Source: Crocodylus rhombifer (lineage: Eukaryota; Chordata; Crocodylia; Crocodylidae). From it: DNA of 64,000 bases. Under the pieces are notes generated by a model. The model ran no database searches and had not been told where the DNA came from. It worked only from the letters and a program-made list of their open reading frames with translations. Location of the stretch: NCBI GenBank assembly GCA_038503035.1, contig JAVSML010020433.1:269462-333461 (forward strand). The letters are read 5' to 3'. A program made the position numbers and the translations under genes. Of the stretch, positions 24,041 to 35,560 are shown piece by piece; within the stretch, counting starts at the first letter, position 1; every line of letters begins with the position of its first letter.

Positions 24041-25186
24041 GTTTAAAGTCTATCTCCATAACAATGTGGTAGCAAGTTATAGGTTTTTTTGTAAATAAGT
24101 GCTAGGATTCACATGACTCCAGGAGCTGGAGCTTTAAGAGACTTCGAGAATCACAGATCACAAGAGCTGGGAACTTTGGCTCCAATGCCCAGAGAAGGAA
24201 AGAAGTTTTCCATTGACTCATACAGAAGGTAGATCAAGGTCTAAAAAAGGTGAACTTTGTTGGGTTTGCCCTGGACTGCTGGGGACAGCTTTGCCTCCCT
24301 TGGCTGAAGTTACCTATAAAGAGAAGAGTACCTCCTTACTTGGTGGTGTACTTCGTATGTATTTACCCCAGCGCAGCTGGAACAGTGCAACCCACCAGCA
24401 GAGAATGCCACAGCATGGGGGTTTACCCCACCACACAGCAGTGCTGTCCACTGAGCCTGAGGGTTTAGACTGCCTTGACTACACTGGTATAAAAATCCCT
24501 AACACAGTGAAACCATTAGTAAAACATACCTTTGAGGGCTCTTTATTTGGCTGCGATTAGGAAAAATCAACAGCGGGGAGAGCAAAACTCACAGCCCATT
24601 ATTCCTTTGTTTGTGTACTCTTATTCAGCCCTGTACTGTTGTGTTTGCTATAGATTATTCTGTAATCTGCAATGATCTATTATGTAGATAACATACTGAA
24701 GCATAAGGGGCTACCCCACGGCACTCAAAGGCAAGATAAGAAAGCCAGATAGTTGCCAGTTTTCCCAGGAGAGATTTATATAGTTACCAGCTTTGATCAA
24801 TGAGGCAAAGAAGAGCTGTATGTTGAAGGTAAATCACCTTCTTTCCAGGGCAGCTACCTGAAAGAAATGGACTTCCAGCTCCCATTCATAGGTATTTGTT
24901 AAGCGTATCTCAATCTAATTCAAGCTCAGACTGCTTGAAAAGTTAAAAAACAGCAGGGAGTCACAAAAGAAGTGGGTGGCTGAGATCTCTCACCTGGATG
25001 TAAGGTAAGATAAAGAGAGGTTCTACCAGATGCCAGAGTTGCAGAGGTAAGACTGTGCAAAGGGATTGAGAGAAAACCAGTGCAAGATAGGTAAGAAACT
25101 GGAGTGAGAGAAGGTGCTTACCGGAGGTACGGAAAGCTGGTAAATGGGAGACGGATGAAAAGCTGAAACTGCAGCTCATCTGACTT
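24041..25186. other. Intergenic DNA, nothing recognised
   Basis: No exon, RNA gene or complete transposon recognised between the hAT MITE and the CR1 element. Confidence 0.45.
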
Positions 25187-26693
25187 TCATAGATGTTAGG
25201 GCTGGAAGGGACCTCAGAAATCATCAAGTCCAGCCCCCTGCAGGAAATCAGCTAGGGTCAAAGGATCCCAGCAAGATAGACATCCCAATGTTTCTTAAAA
25301 GAGTCCAGAGTAGGTGCTTGTACCATCTCTGGAGGCAGTCTATTCCAGGCCTTGGGGGCTCAGACAGTAAAGAAGTTTTTCCTTATGTCCAGCCTGAAAC
25401 AGTCTTGGAGGAGTTTATGACTGTTTAACCTTGTCATCCCTTGGGGTGCTTTGGTGAGCAGGCATCCCCCCAGATCCTGATGTACACCCCAGATATACTT
25501 ACAGGCAGCCACCAGGTCTCCCCTGAGTCTACGCTTTTCCAGGCTGAAGAGTCCCATGGCTCTCAGCCTTTCGTCATAAGGTCTGTTTTCCTGACCTCTG
25601 ATCATGTGTGTGGCCCTCCTCTGGACTCTCTCAAGCTTTTCCACATCATTTTTAAATTGTGGAGCCCAGAATTGGATGCAGTACTCCAGCTGCGGCCTCA
25701 CCAAGGCCGAGTAGAGCGGGAGGATGACATCCTGGGATTTTCTTGAGAAGCATCTATGGATGCAAGCCAGAGTTTTGCTCGCTTTACCAGCTGCGACATT
25801 GCATTGGTGGCTCATATTCATCTTGTGGTCAGTCATGACCCCCAAGTCCCTTTCGGCTGTGGTGCTAGCAAGCATAGCACTGCTGAGCCTATAAGCATGC
25901 TGCATGTTTCCCCCCCGCCCCTCCCCCAAGGTGGAGTACCTTGCATTTTTCGGTTTCGAACACCATCAGGTTTTCATCTGTCGTCTGTTCATCTGTTCTG
26001 AGCCTGTCGAGGTCGGCCTGGATCACCAGCCTATCCTCAGGTGTGGATGCTTTACCCCAAAGTTAGGTGCCATCAGTGAACTTGGCCAGTTCGCTTCTGA
26101 CACCAATGTCCACATCATTAATAAAGATGCTAAAGAGTATAGGCCCAAGGACAGAGCCTTGGGGAACCCCACTGGTCACCGTGCACCACAGTGATTTACT
26201 TCTATCAGTTACCACTCTCTGGATCTGACCTCGGAGCCAATCCCCAGCTGTCAGACTGTGATGTAGCCAAGGCCGCAGTTGGCCAATTTTTCCATGAGGA
26301 GATCATGGGATACCAGACCAAAGGTTTTTAAAGTCAAGATATATGATGTCAATCTCTTCTCCCTTGTCCAGGTGATAAGTCACCTGGTCATAGAAGGAGA
26401 TGAGATCGGTCGAGCAAGACCTACCCGCAACAAACCCATGATGGCTGTCCCTCAGGATGTTGCCATCAGTTAGTTCATCAAAAATGGTCTCTTTGATAAT
26501 TTTTTCCAAGATCTTCCCTTGGATGGAGGTTAGGCTGAAAGGCCTGTAGTTCCCTGGACCTACTTTCCTCCCTTTCTTGAAGACAGGCACCACATTGGCC
26601 TTCTTCCAATCTTTGGGCACAACACCTGAGTGCCACGAGATCCATGCCAGGGGCTGGCCTAAGATGCCTGCCAACTCCTTAAGTACCCCGGGA
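25187..26693 (-). mobile_element. CR1 LINE, 5'-truncated, inactivated
   Basis: Read on the minus strand this is the 3' part of CR1 ORF2 and its 3' UTR. From 26674 down, the reverse-transcriptase start is seen (WKKANVVPVFKKG, GNYRPFSLTS, GFVAGRSCSTDL, IIYLDFK). Then comes a frame-broken middle with SGVPQGSVLGP near 26180-26150, then the C-terminal segment (CNVAAGKASKTLACIHR, LPLYSALVRPQLEYC, FSLEKRRLRGDL) at 25929-25360. The 3' UTR has the usual 'gggctggaagggacct' wording in plus orientation at 25200 and ends near a CATAGAT motif. The expected FADD box reads FTDG. Stops and frameshifts break the frame, so it is dead. Part of the RT and all of the endonuclease are missing, the usual CR1 5' truncation. 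Confidence 0.93.
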
Positions 26694-27439
26694 TACTTGT
26701 GCTACTCCACTGACTCCAGCAGAGTTACATGCGTGTCAGTAAGAGCAGAATCAGCCTCAAGGCTGATTTTTACCCCACTTGGTTGTCCTCCCCCAGTTTA
26801 TTGCACCATGAGGGATGTAGCTCTAATTCAAGGTGGTGGTCAGTCATTGGACTGTGCCTTTCATCTTAGGAGCTCAAAAGCCCATGACACACCCTAATTC
26901 ATTATTCCCTTCAAACAACTGAGATTCAGAGGAGAATAATCTCTGAAAGTCTCTCAGGAAGTCAAGGTGCAAGACAGGGTTCCAGGCTGTGGGATGACCT
27001 TGCCCAGTAACAAAGGATCATTGTAAATCTCAGCACCTTTCTTTGGCACATTTCTTTGACAGCACTTCTTTAACGCAAGTGCCTGGCAACCTGCATATTT
27101 AAAACCAAAAGTTAAAAAACAAAACAAGAAAGCAAAGCAGAGCAAAAGCCTGACAAAACAGCATTTCACTGGACACATTTCTACCCCTAGGGAGAGGATA
27201 AGAGACAGACAATCAGGAATGGATGTTAGTCACATATCTGAGGCTTTCCAGCAGCGCATTAAGCAAAGTGCAGCATAAAACTAAATAAAGCAAAACACAG
27301 CAGGGCAGGAACTCCAACCCTCCATAATGAGGGACAGCATCACTGTGCTTCATAAACCAGTGTCTGGCTTGCTGCCTTCCCTCTGGGACAATGGCCTGCT
27401 TTGAAATGATGGACTATTTATCTGCAAAGAAATTAGTGC

Positions 27440-27565
27440 AAGCCATGCTGCCTCTCTGAGCCTCAGTTTCCCCACATGTAAAATAATAATAGTGACCTAC
27501 AGGGATGCTCAGAGCCTTAGTTGATGCATATAAAGTGTTCTGAGACCCTTGGGTGAAAGTTACCT
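27440..27565 (+). repeat. MIR/CORE-SINE-like fragment
   Basis: Clear MIR-type wording in order: 'ctgagcctcagtttcccca', 'tgtaaaataataatagtgacc', 'cagggatg', 'ataaagtgttctgagaccc'. Confidence 0.65.
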
Positions 27566-30055
27566 AAGTTCGAAGGCCTGACAGTACTTAACCTTTTGGG
27601 GGCCATTCGGAGTTCTCTGGGAATTCTTGGGGATTTGCCATGCTCACTGCTGCTGGCAGGGAGAATCCACAATATTTCTACATGGCGGAAATATTTTCTC
27701 TGTTAGTAGTAGAACAGGTAACCTAGGGAAGTGCCATATAGCTTGCTGGGATCTTCTGGGATAAAAGATGTGACTGGGATGCAAAGGACTGTTATCCAGT
27801 CTGCAGGAACTAAGAAGACTGATTGTTGCAAAGTTTCACACTCTCCATTTTTCTATGCAAGTCTCTGAACTTGAATTCTTGACTCATCTCTCCATTCATT
27901 TGCCCCTGGCACTACTGCTCTGGATAAACAACAGAAAGTATGAAGATCTGTTTCTTTGGAAGAATAAAAGGCAGCAGAAGAAAGGAAAAAGATCATGATC
28001 ACTAGGGGTTGTCGGAGAGAGACAACTTAACCCTTCCAGTCCCTGGACAGTGGCAAGTACAAATCTATATTACCTTAGTCTGCTGTACATAATTACATGT
28101 GACATCCCCTTTCACATAAGCCTTGAGCATGGTATCTGTGTTGCAAGATTGATATAAAGCAAAGAATATATTAGCTTTGGTCCCTTTCTAGGGACTTTAA
28201 CCTTGACCTTAAGGACATTGAAGTTTTAGGCGAGAAGATGCTCTTCCTTATATACACAGGACACATTGGCATGCATATACCAGCGGGGGTTGGGGGGGGG
28301 TGCATGTGTGTGTGTGCATGTGTGGTGTGCACACTTGAGTTTCAAGGGTGTTGAGTATCTGTAGCTCCCATGGACTTCATTTGGGATCAGTCCCAATCCA
28401 TACATAGACCCAAACACAAACACTGATTCACATGCACATGCAGACTGCTCACATGAACTTCAAACAAACTGAATGAAAATTAGGAAGCTGCAGCAGCAGC
28501 AGCAGTACAGGAAATGGTGGCTTCCCCTGGCTTTTTCCTGCTTTCCATGAAGATGGAAACGTTTCCAATATAACCGAAGGCACAATGATGGTGGGGGCAG
28601 TGCCTGAGCCACCTGTGCCATGTGCTCCTTTCCCAGATCCTGTTTTACTCCAATGCAAATGTAAGTGACATCCCAAGAAGAGGCTGGACAGATTACATTT
28701 TTTTGCTAGCCCTAATGTAGGCACTGAAACCACATGCTGCCTTCTCAGAAATCTGATCACCACAAAGCAGCACACTCAAGAAAACAACTGGCCCAACCTT
28801 AAAAAACTACAGCAGACAACACTTCAGAGGCAAACATTTTTCTTGGGTTACTGCCATGCAAAACTAGTAGCATAATGGCTGGAAGAACAGGACAGGAGCC
28901 CCAGGCACTGCCTGAGGGGGAGTGGGGGGATGCCTTGGCCTCCTGCCCCCAGTGTCCTGCTACAACCTGCACCTTTCTTGTAGGGCAGGGCATCAGTGGT
29001 GGTACATGATGTCAAGGGCAGTGGCAGTGCACTGTGCAGCTCTAGTAGCTGGAAATTTGCTGCTGGCAGGGGGGAAAGGGGGATGTCACTTTTTTTTCCA
29101 ACAAAATTTGTGTTTAAGTGGCTGCTTGACACATGTGTGGGCAGCAAGAAAAGGAGGCAACACCCCTCTGTCCAATATTCCTCAGTGAGTGCTGCCATAG
29201 CCCAGGGCACAGAACTGGCCAGTTCTGCCTTTGTGCAAACCCACTGGACCAGGTTCTGGGCACCATTTAGAGAGAGTGTGACCGGAACCAGAACCTGGCC
29301 CATTGTCCCCAGCGGGGTTACGAGGCTGTACCTTGGAGCAGATTGTGGCCTCTAGCTGGTCGGCTGGTGATTCCAATCTGCTTTGGAAAAGGTTTGGTGA
29401 TGCAGTCAGCCGACAGCATCTCTCTGCTGGGCTGTCAGCACCTCACAGAACATGGTGGTAGGGTGAGGAGAAAGAGACTGCCATTATCTCCAGACCATTA
29501 ACTATATTCTAGAACAGGTTATTCCCCTTCTTGGATGCCAAGACCACAATATAAATAATGCAGGATCTCAGGTTCCTGTTAGCAAATGGAAAAACCAAAG
29601 GCTTGATGGATCAGTTTGGACCAATACTAGTAGCCCTGACCTAGTGACCTCACTTAGTGAAAGAAAGACAGAGCACAGAGACAGGGAGTTATAAAGCAGG
29701 AAGCTGCTCTTGGCACCTTCTTCTCTCCTTAGTTAGCAGTTGGACTTGGCAATGGGATTGTAAACTTAAGTCCCTATCACTCCCTCTGTTAAAATTAAAT
29801 CCAGCATTAATGTCACTGGCTGGAGAAATTCAGCCCAAATGTCAATAGTGTTTGGCTAGCAGCTTAACAGCCAATCCATACCCTCTGGTTTGCATTTGAC
29901 GTTCAGTGGAGCAGCATTTAGCTGTGTAGCGTCTCCTTCAGAAGTATGTTTCTTCTTTGACATCCTGTCCAGTTCTCTTTTTCTTTTTCTCTAGTGAAGC
30001 AGTCCTACTGGAAAAGCAGCAAGTTCCTGTATATACAGCAATGGCCCCAACAAGC
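27566..30055. other. Intergenic DNA with a GT-rich stretch
   Basis: Holds a G-run and GT-rich simple sequence at 28285-28330 and a short CAG run at 28491-28505. Open frames up to about 150 codons near 28850-29350 overlap on both strands with no recognisable domain. Confidence 0.45.
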
Positions 30056-30057
30056 CT

Positions 30058-30150
30058 CTTGGCTCTGATCTATGCTTTGCCACTGATGTATCATTTGGCC
30101 TTGGGCCAGTTCCACCTCCTTTTGGTGCTTTAAATTTCCCCTCTTGGATA
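30058..30150 (+). repeat. MIR-like fragment
   Basis: 'ggctctgatctatgctttgccactga...ggccttgggccagttccacctcc...aaatttccc' follows the central core of MIR-type SINEs ('ggctctgccactgac...accttgggcaagtcac...cagtttccc'). Confidence 0.5.
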
Positions 30151-30562
30151 AACAGCCTTTAATAAGCAACAGTCATTAGTATTTGGTTTAATTTGTCTAC
30201 ATATTTAAGATGCTTGAGACTTCTTCAACTACCTTCTACAGTGTTTCTGAACTGCTTTACAAAGGAATGGAAACCAGACAAAACCCATCAAGGCATTTCT
30301 ATTTAAACATTGTACAACTTATCTACATTCTTTCCCACTCTATCTTCACTTCTCTCTCCACCGTAAGTTGAGTCAAAATGTGCCAGGATGATTTGCAATG
30401 GACAGAATTAGAAGCAACTGTGATATCAGAAGGAGTCTTGCCTTCTTTGGTAGTCTCCCATTCTAAACCATTACAGACCGAATACAATAGTAATTATCTA
30501 GGCAGTCTGCAATATTCTCATATACATCTTACAATTCCAGATACAAATGGGATAAGTTAAAC

Positions 30563-30776
30563 CAGAGGTGACCAACCTGTACCGTGCATGCCACAAGTAG
30601 TATAGGAAGCCTCTGTGTATGGCACACAGCAGATCAGGAAGGGGACAGGCAGAAGAGTAACAGATAAAGCACAAAACAGAGCAGCAGACTGGCCAGGGGA
30701 AGGGGATTGGAGTGGCACGTGGGGTGGGTGCAGTGTTCATTTGTGGTATGCCTGCCAAAAAAGTTGGTCTCCACTG
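30563..30776. mobile_element. hAT-type MITE
   Basis: Left end 'cagaggtgaccaacctg' and right end 'gttggtctccactg' are imperfect inverted repeats of the hAT type. The flanking octamers agtTaaac and gcttagac agree at only five of eight positions, so the target duplication is uncertain. Confidence 0.65.
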
Positions 30777-32835
30777 GCTTAGACAATGCCCCAAGACAGG
30801 TTCCCAGGGCTGATTCAGGGATGTGAGCTGGAAGCATGACAATCAGATAGTCAGGATAAGCAGAAATTAGGGTCTGAAAAAATAAAAATTTACTCAAATT
30901 TTGCTCAGAACCAAGATCTCAGACCTTCTTGTGGTTGACAGAAATGTAATTAAATTCCACTTCCAAAATTTCACTGCTGCCTTTCCTTATGGAGTTCCTG
31001 GCTCTCAGACAAAGCCGAAAGTCCCAGTGCTAAGACGGAATGAAAGCCGTCCCTCTTACAATATTTCCAGCACGACTAAATGAAACTGCCTAAAAAGTCT
31101 CGTCACATGAGAATTCCCAACCAATGTTTTTCAGTTTCAAGGAGCCCTAATCTTTCTTCTTCTCCAACGCCTTTGGGCCTTTTGGCTCCCAGCAAAGGGG
31201 GAGCGCCTGAAAAAGAGGCAAGGGTATCTCTGTGCCCCAGCTATTCCCAGAGCTTGAACAGACCCTCTGAATGCAGGAATCTCAGCAGGCAACACAGGTG
31301 TGGATGAAGCCTTCAGCAACTGAAGACATTCAGTGACTAGTATCCATTTTTAGGTCCATCCCTGGAACTCTCACTTTAAACAAAGGTACTAAAACCCTTT
31401 GTGTATATTCTCAATTAGCTTACAAGCAAATGCCTGTTTTAAAAAGGCAAGTCAGGCCCTGTGTTGCAGAAATTTCCTAGGTGACTTTACCCTGGGGATA
31501 CTGACTGGAACAGTTTCTTTTTTGTTTCTCCAGCACAGGGAGGGCACGCTGATGCCTCCTGCGTCCAGGCTTCTCCACTGCTCCAGCGCACATACAGTGT
31601 GTAGATGACACCAGGGGAACCATCCGTTTCAAACATGACTTTCTGTCTCCCTCTCCCCTTTCCTTTTTCCTCCTTCAGTGTTGTCACCGAGTAGTATTTT
31701 AATCGGAGGAAACAGATATACCAAGGAAGTGAAGGGGGGGATTAGGGGGAAATCACATCACAGGCCCACTTGCCAGTGTAAACACTTGATGATTTCCTGT
31801 TATTGTAGCCCAAAATGTACTGTGACATCATTTCAGGGCCTCCCAGAATCACCCAGAAGGAGGAAAAGGCAGCATTCCCAGCCCGCCCCCGGAGTGAATC
31901 CAGACCCTATATGGCAGCGGACTTTGCGAGGCTGGGCTGCAGGGAAGATACGATTTTCCAACACTTTCTTGTTCTTGGCAATGCTGAGATTTCATAAACA
32001 GGAAAAACTGCTTTTACTTTTCCTAAAGGGGATTCATGTAGCCACGTGAAATATTGATGCTTGGAGCATAGTAGGCTGCTGAAAGTAACAGCTGAGCTAA
32101 AATGTTAGAAGGGTTTTTAGACCCATGAGGATCTGAAGGGATGGAACTAAAAATATACTCTCCCCCACCCCCCTGCACACAAAAACGTTTACCAATGCCT
32201 TGCTCCCAAATGTCTAGTTTTCTGGGGAAGGATTTTGACAGCAACGTTTTGCTCCCAATCCTTACCAAACCAAGGCAGCTGAGTCAATAGCAGTGGATTA
32301 TGAGGGGGAGGAAAGCAAATATGGAATTGATTTGATCACCCTGACTGTAGCATGGACTGCAGATGTAATGTGCATTAAATCCAACAGACACTTTTATCAG
32401 GAATCTAAAAACCAAGGGGCAACCTCTGCCTTGCTCAAGCATTTAAACTAGGCTGGAGTCTGGTTTATCGGCCAGATTTCTGTCTTAGTTATTCTTGAGT
32501 TAATCCTGAATAACTTCACTGAATTAGCATGGTTGTGACAGCCATCAGAAGCCAGCCCACTAAGCCTGGTTCGCATAAAATTCCTGGGGGGAATAAGCAT
32601 TGTACTGCACCCAAACCAAACTCACCCAACCACTCCTTGCAGCCAGTGTTTCAGACAGGCCAGGGTCTGATCTGCAATGTTTAGCTCCTACTAAAAAAGG
32701 AAATGTATTTTGTTTGCATGTTTCTATATTAATTATAGTTTGGACTTCAACAACACCCTCTTGCAGGATTGCAAAGCCCTTTGTAACTGTTCACTGATAT
32801 AGCATAAGCTCACAGCATCTCCTTGGGACAGGGGA
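30777..32835. other. Intergenic DNA, nothing recognised
   Basis: No exon or complete transposon recognised. Open frames are short and lack domains. Confidence 0.4.
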
Positions 32836-32839
32836 CTAT

Positions 32840-32990
32840 CACTATTGACATTTTGTAGGTGGGGAAACAGAGGTAGAGACACTGAATGACTGACATAAAT
32901 GAGTTAGTTTAGAAGCTGCAAATCTATCTTGCCTACAATCATACAGCAAGCTGTGGCAGAACTGGAAACAGAAGCCCTTATTGTATGACT
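32840..32990 (-). repeat. MIR-like fragment, antisense
   Basis: 'attttgtaggtggggaaacagaggtagaga' is the reverse of the MIR-type 'cctcagtttccccatctgtaaaat'. It is followed by 'catacagcaagctgtggcagaactgg', as in antisense copies of such repeats. Confidence 0.5.
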
Positions 32991-34925
32991 TCAAGGCCTC
33001 TGAGACGTACCCAGGGGTGCTGCCATGAGACATATGCCACCCACTTGCTCCCAGGACAACTGAGGAAGAGTCATGACACAATTGCTACGAGAAAGGTACT
33101 GAGCATGTGCATGAGGAAGAGCTTAAAGCGGCACAGGGAACACTTCAAACACAGGCTGCACACATGTATTTTGTTTATTGGGCATGTGGAGCAGGCCTGC
33201 CATGCTCTACTGTGGTGCTGCCTACAGCCGGGGGGGCACAGACACACTCTTACACTCGTGACTTCTTGGTCATGGGCCACCAGACCTCCAGACCTTCTCT
33301 CTAAATATGGTGTGTGTGTATACAAGACACCATATACTGAAATTAGGGAGCATAAAAAATTGGAACCTGAAATGCTGTACATCTGACCTTAAAAGTGCCA
33401 AGTATCTCAAGTGGGCAGTTTGGCAGCTTGGAGAGAGATACAAGAAAAAAAAAGAGGTCTCTAATTAAAATATGCCTGGGATTGAGGATGAAGGAAGACA
33501 GATTGCTTCTGCAATCTTCTGATAGGGAAAAAAATTAAGTGTCACTTCGTTGTTATAAAGCCAGAGCTGGGCTTACTAGAATGCCAAGATGGATTGTTCA
33601 GTGTTTGGAAGGAGAGCCATCCTCGTGGCATCTGAGTGACTTTCAGGCAAGATGACTATCACTGGGAAATAGCTTTCTCTTCAGTGCCCCAGGCTCCAGG
33701 GTGCAGCTGGTTAGCAAACTCCTTTTTGCATATCTAAGGCTTGAGTCTACATCTACTGAAATCAATGACAAAGCTCTTATAAACTTCAAGGGGGCAAGAT
33801 CAGGACCCAGGATGTCCCATGTTCAGCTCCCAGATGTGAGGATAGCAGCAATAAACCAAAGTGCTCAGATGCCAAGGCAACTGCTGCAAGATAATAAGCA
33901 TCTGAATAGGATGGGATAGCCCTATTTGACTCCTGCTAGGATGATGATGATGCATATGGTGGTATGGCCGAAAGGGCCCAGGCAGAAGTCAGGGCTTGCT
34001 GGGCTGGGCACTGTACCAATAGGCTGTGTTTGTAGTTCTTGAATCTCTTGTTTCCAACACGGCCTCCACAGCATCAAACATTTGGATTGCACATTATGGA
34101 CAGCAACAGCCTGTTTCAAAACAGTCTTATGCCCCAGCCAAAGGCATTGAAGAGTCAATATACAAATCCACCAGCAAGCTAGAGACCTTCGCCCGTTATT
34201 TAATCATAATTCATCTTTTGAATTGTGGTAGTCCCCACAATGCGCTGGGCACCATCCGTTCACACAGGGAGAGGCTGTCCACTAAAAGCAGTGCATGAAA
34301 ACAATCAACAGATGGAGAGAGATGGAACAGGCACACAGCAGGCTGGTACTTAGCACAGCCCTATTACGATGTGCTTCAAGCAGCTCTGGAGCATTTCAGC
34401 AGCACTGTCAAACATCCATTCTTCCTCCTATCCTTTCTAGTGAAATCATGATCAGTGTAGCCTTTTTCATAGATTCCCATAGTAACCAGGTAGGTAAATA
34501 TTGCAGATTCAAAAGCTATGATCAGCCTCAACAGATCTTAGACACACTCTGAACAAGCTGAGTCAGGAAGCAATTGCTAAGACGCACCTTTAAAAGTCAC
34601 CTTTTTGGCAGCCTTCCAAATGACAGACAGATTACAGTGCAATTGCCTAGGGGAGCTGGTAGCACAGGAGGAAAAAACCAAAAACCAAAACAGGATTCAC
34701 AATATGATATCCAGGTGACTGCTCTTATGGATTAGCTGCCTTTGATAGAAACACTGTTTGTCGGAGCTATTGGAAGAAGTGAAGAGGAAGGAACCCAGAA
34801 GCTAGCCCAGAGTTCTTTTCCATCTCATATTGCAGTCAAATCTCACTTAATACAGCTGCAGGCAAATCACTTCTCATGTCTCAACTGGCCTGGGATAAAA
34901 GTGGAATCCTGTGCCCAAGTGCACT
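32991..34925. other. Intergenic DNA, little recognised
   Basis: A faint MIR-like core occurs near 34855-34905 ('ggcaaatcacttctc...ctgggataaaa'). No genes were recognised. Confidence 0.35.
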
Positions 34926-34927
34926 AG

Positions 34928-35110
34928 AGGTATGTCTACACTACAGTCAGTGCAAGCTCATATAGCACACCTGAGCTAGCTTTAAGCTAGCTAGTTTGGG
35001 TACTTGGAGTAGTGCAACTACAATAGCTTGGAGTACAACACATTAACCACATGAGTACTTACTCAGCTTCTTGAGCAGGTTTGCAGCCCATGCTGACTTC
35101 TGGGGTTCAT
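34928..35110. mobile_element. Possible MITE or DNA-transposon fragment
   Basis: 'aggtatgtctacactacagtc' resembles the 'gtctacact' ends of reptile DNA-transposon MITEs, and 'agctagctttaagctagcta' inside is an imperfect palindrome. The right end was not identified. Confidence 0.35.
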
Positions 35111-35429
35111 TTCTAGCAATACTCAGGCTAGATATTTTATAAGTTCATGAGTTTCAGTTACTACATAGTGACCATCCTATAACCGTATTCAAAGAATCAG
35201 GTTTAAAATGTGGATTATTCATTTGCATCTCTATAGTGCTCATCACTGTAGCATCATTAAAATAGTAATGTAGCTGTCCCTAGTTCTCTCTTGGATCTGC
35301 ATAAGAACTAGGTTGTTTGATCACTTTTTCTATTGGCACTGTATATTTTTGAGCATACTCCTGAGCTCTCTTGTTAAGGTAGAAGGATCACAGCCCCCTA
35401 TTTGTACCCACACCCTGCCAGTACATTAT

Positions 35430-35560
35430 TAATACTTCATTATAATTTATTTGTATTGCCATAGTGCACAGGAACCAAATCATGAATCAGGACCCCCACA
35501 GAAGTGCAGTACAAATACAAAACAAAAGTGACCCCACAGCCCTTCTCTTGTTTGTGTCTG
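35430..35560 (+). repeat. Ancient amniote interspersed repeat fragment
   Basis: 'tttgtattgccatagtgcacaggaacc...aatcatgaatcaggaccccca...gtgcagtacaaataca' follows the wording of a repeat common in birds, turtles and crocodiles ('...ggaccaggaccccattgtgctaggtgctgtacaaacac'). Confidence 0.55.

Noticed and set aside
25441..26473. Plus-strand open frames of 60-100 codons
   Set aside because: Antisense shadows of the CR1 ORF2 remnant.
28848..29355. Overlapping 119- and 151-codon frames on opposite strands
   Set aside because: Mutual overlap and lack of any domain point to chance frames.
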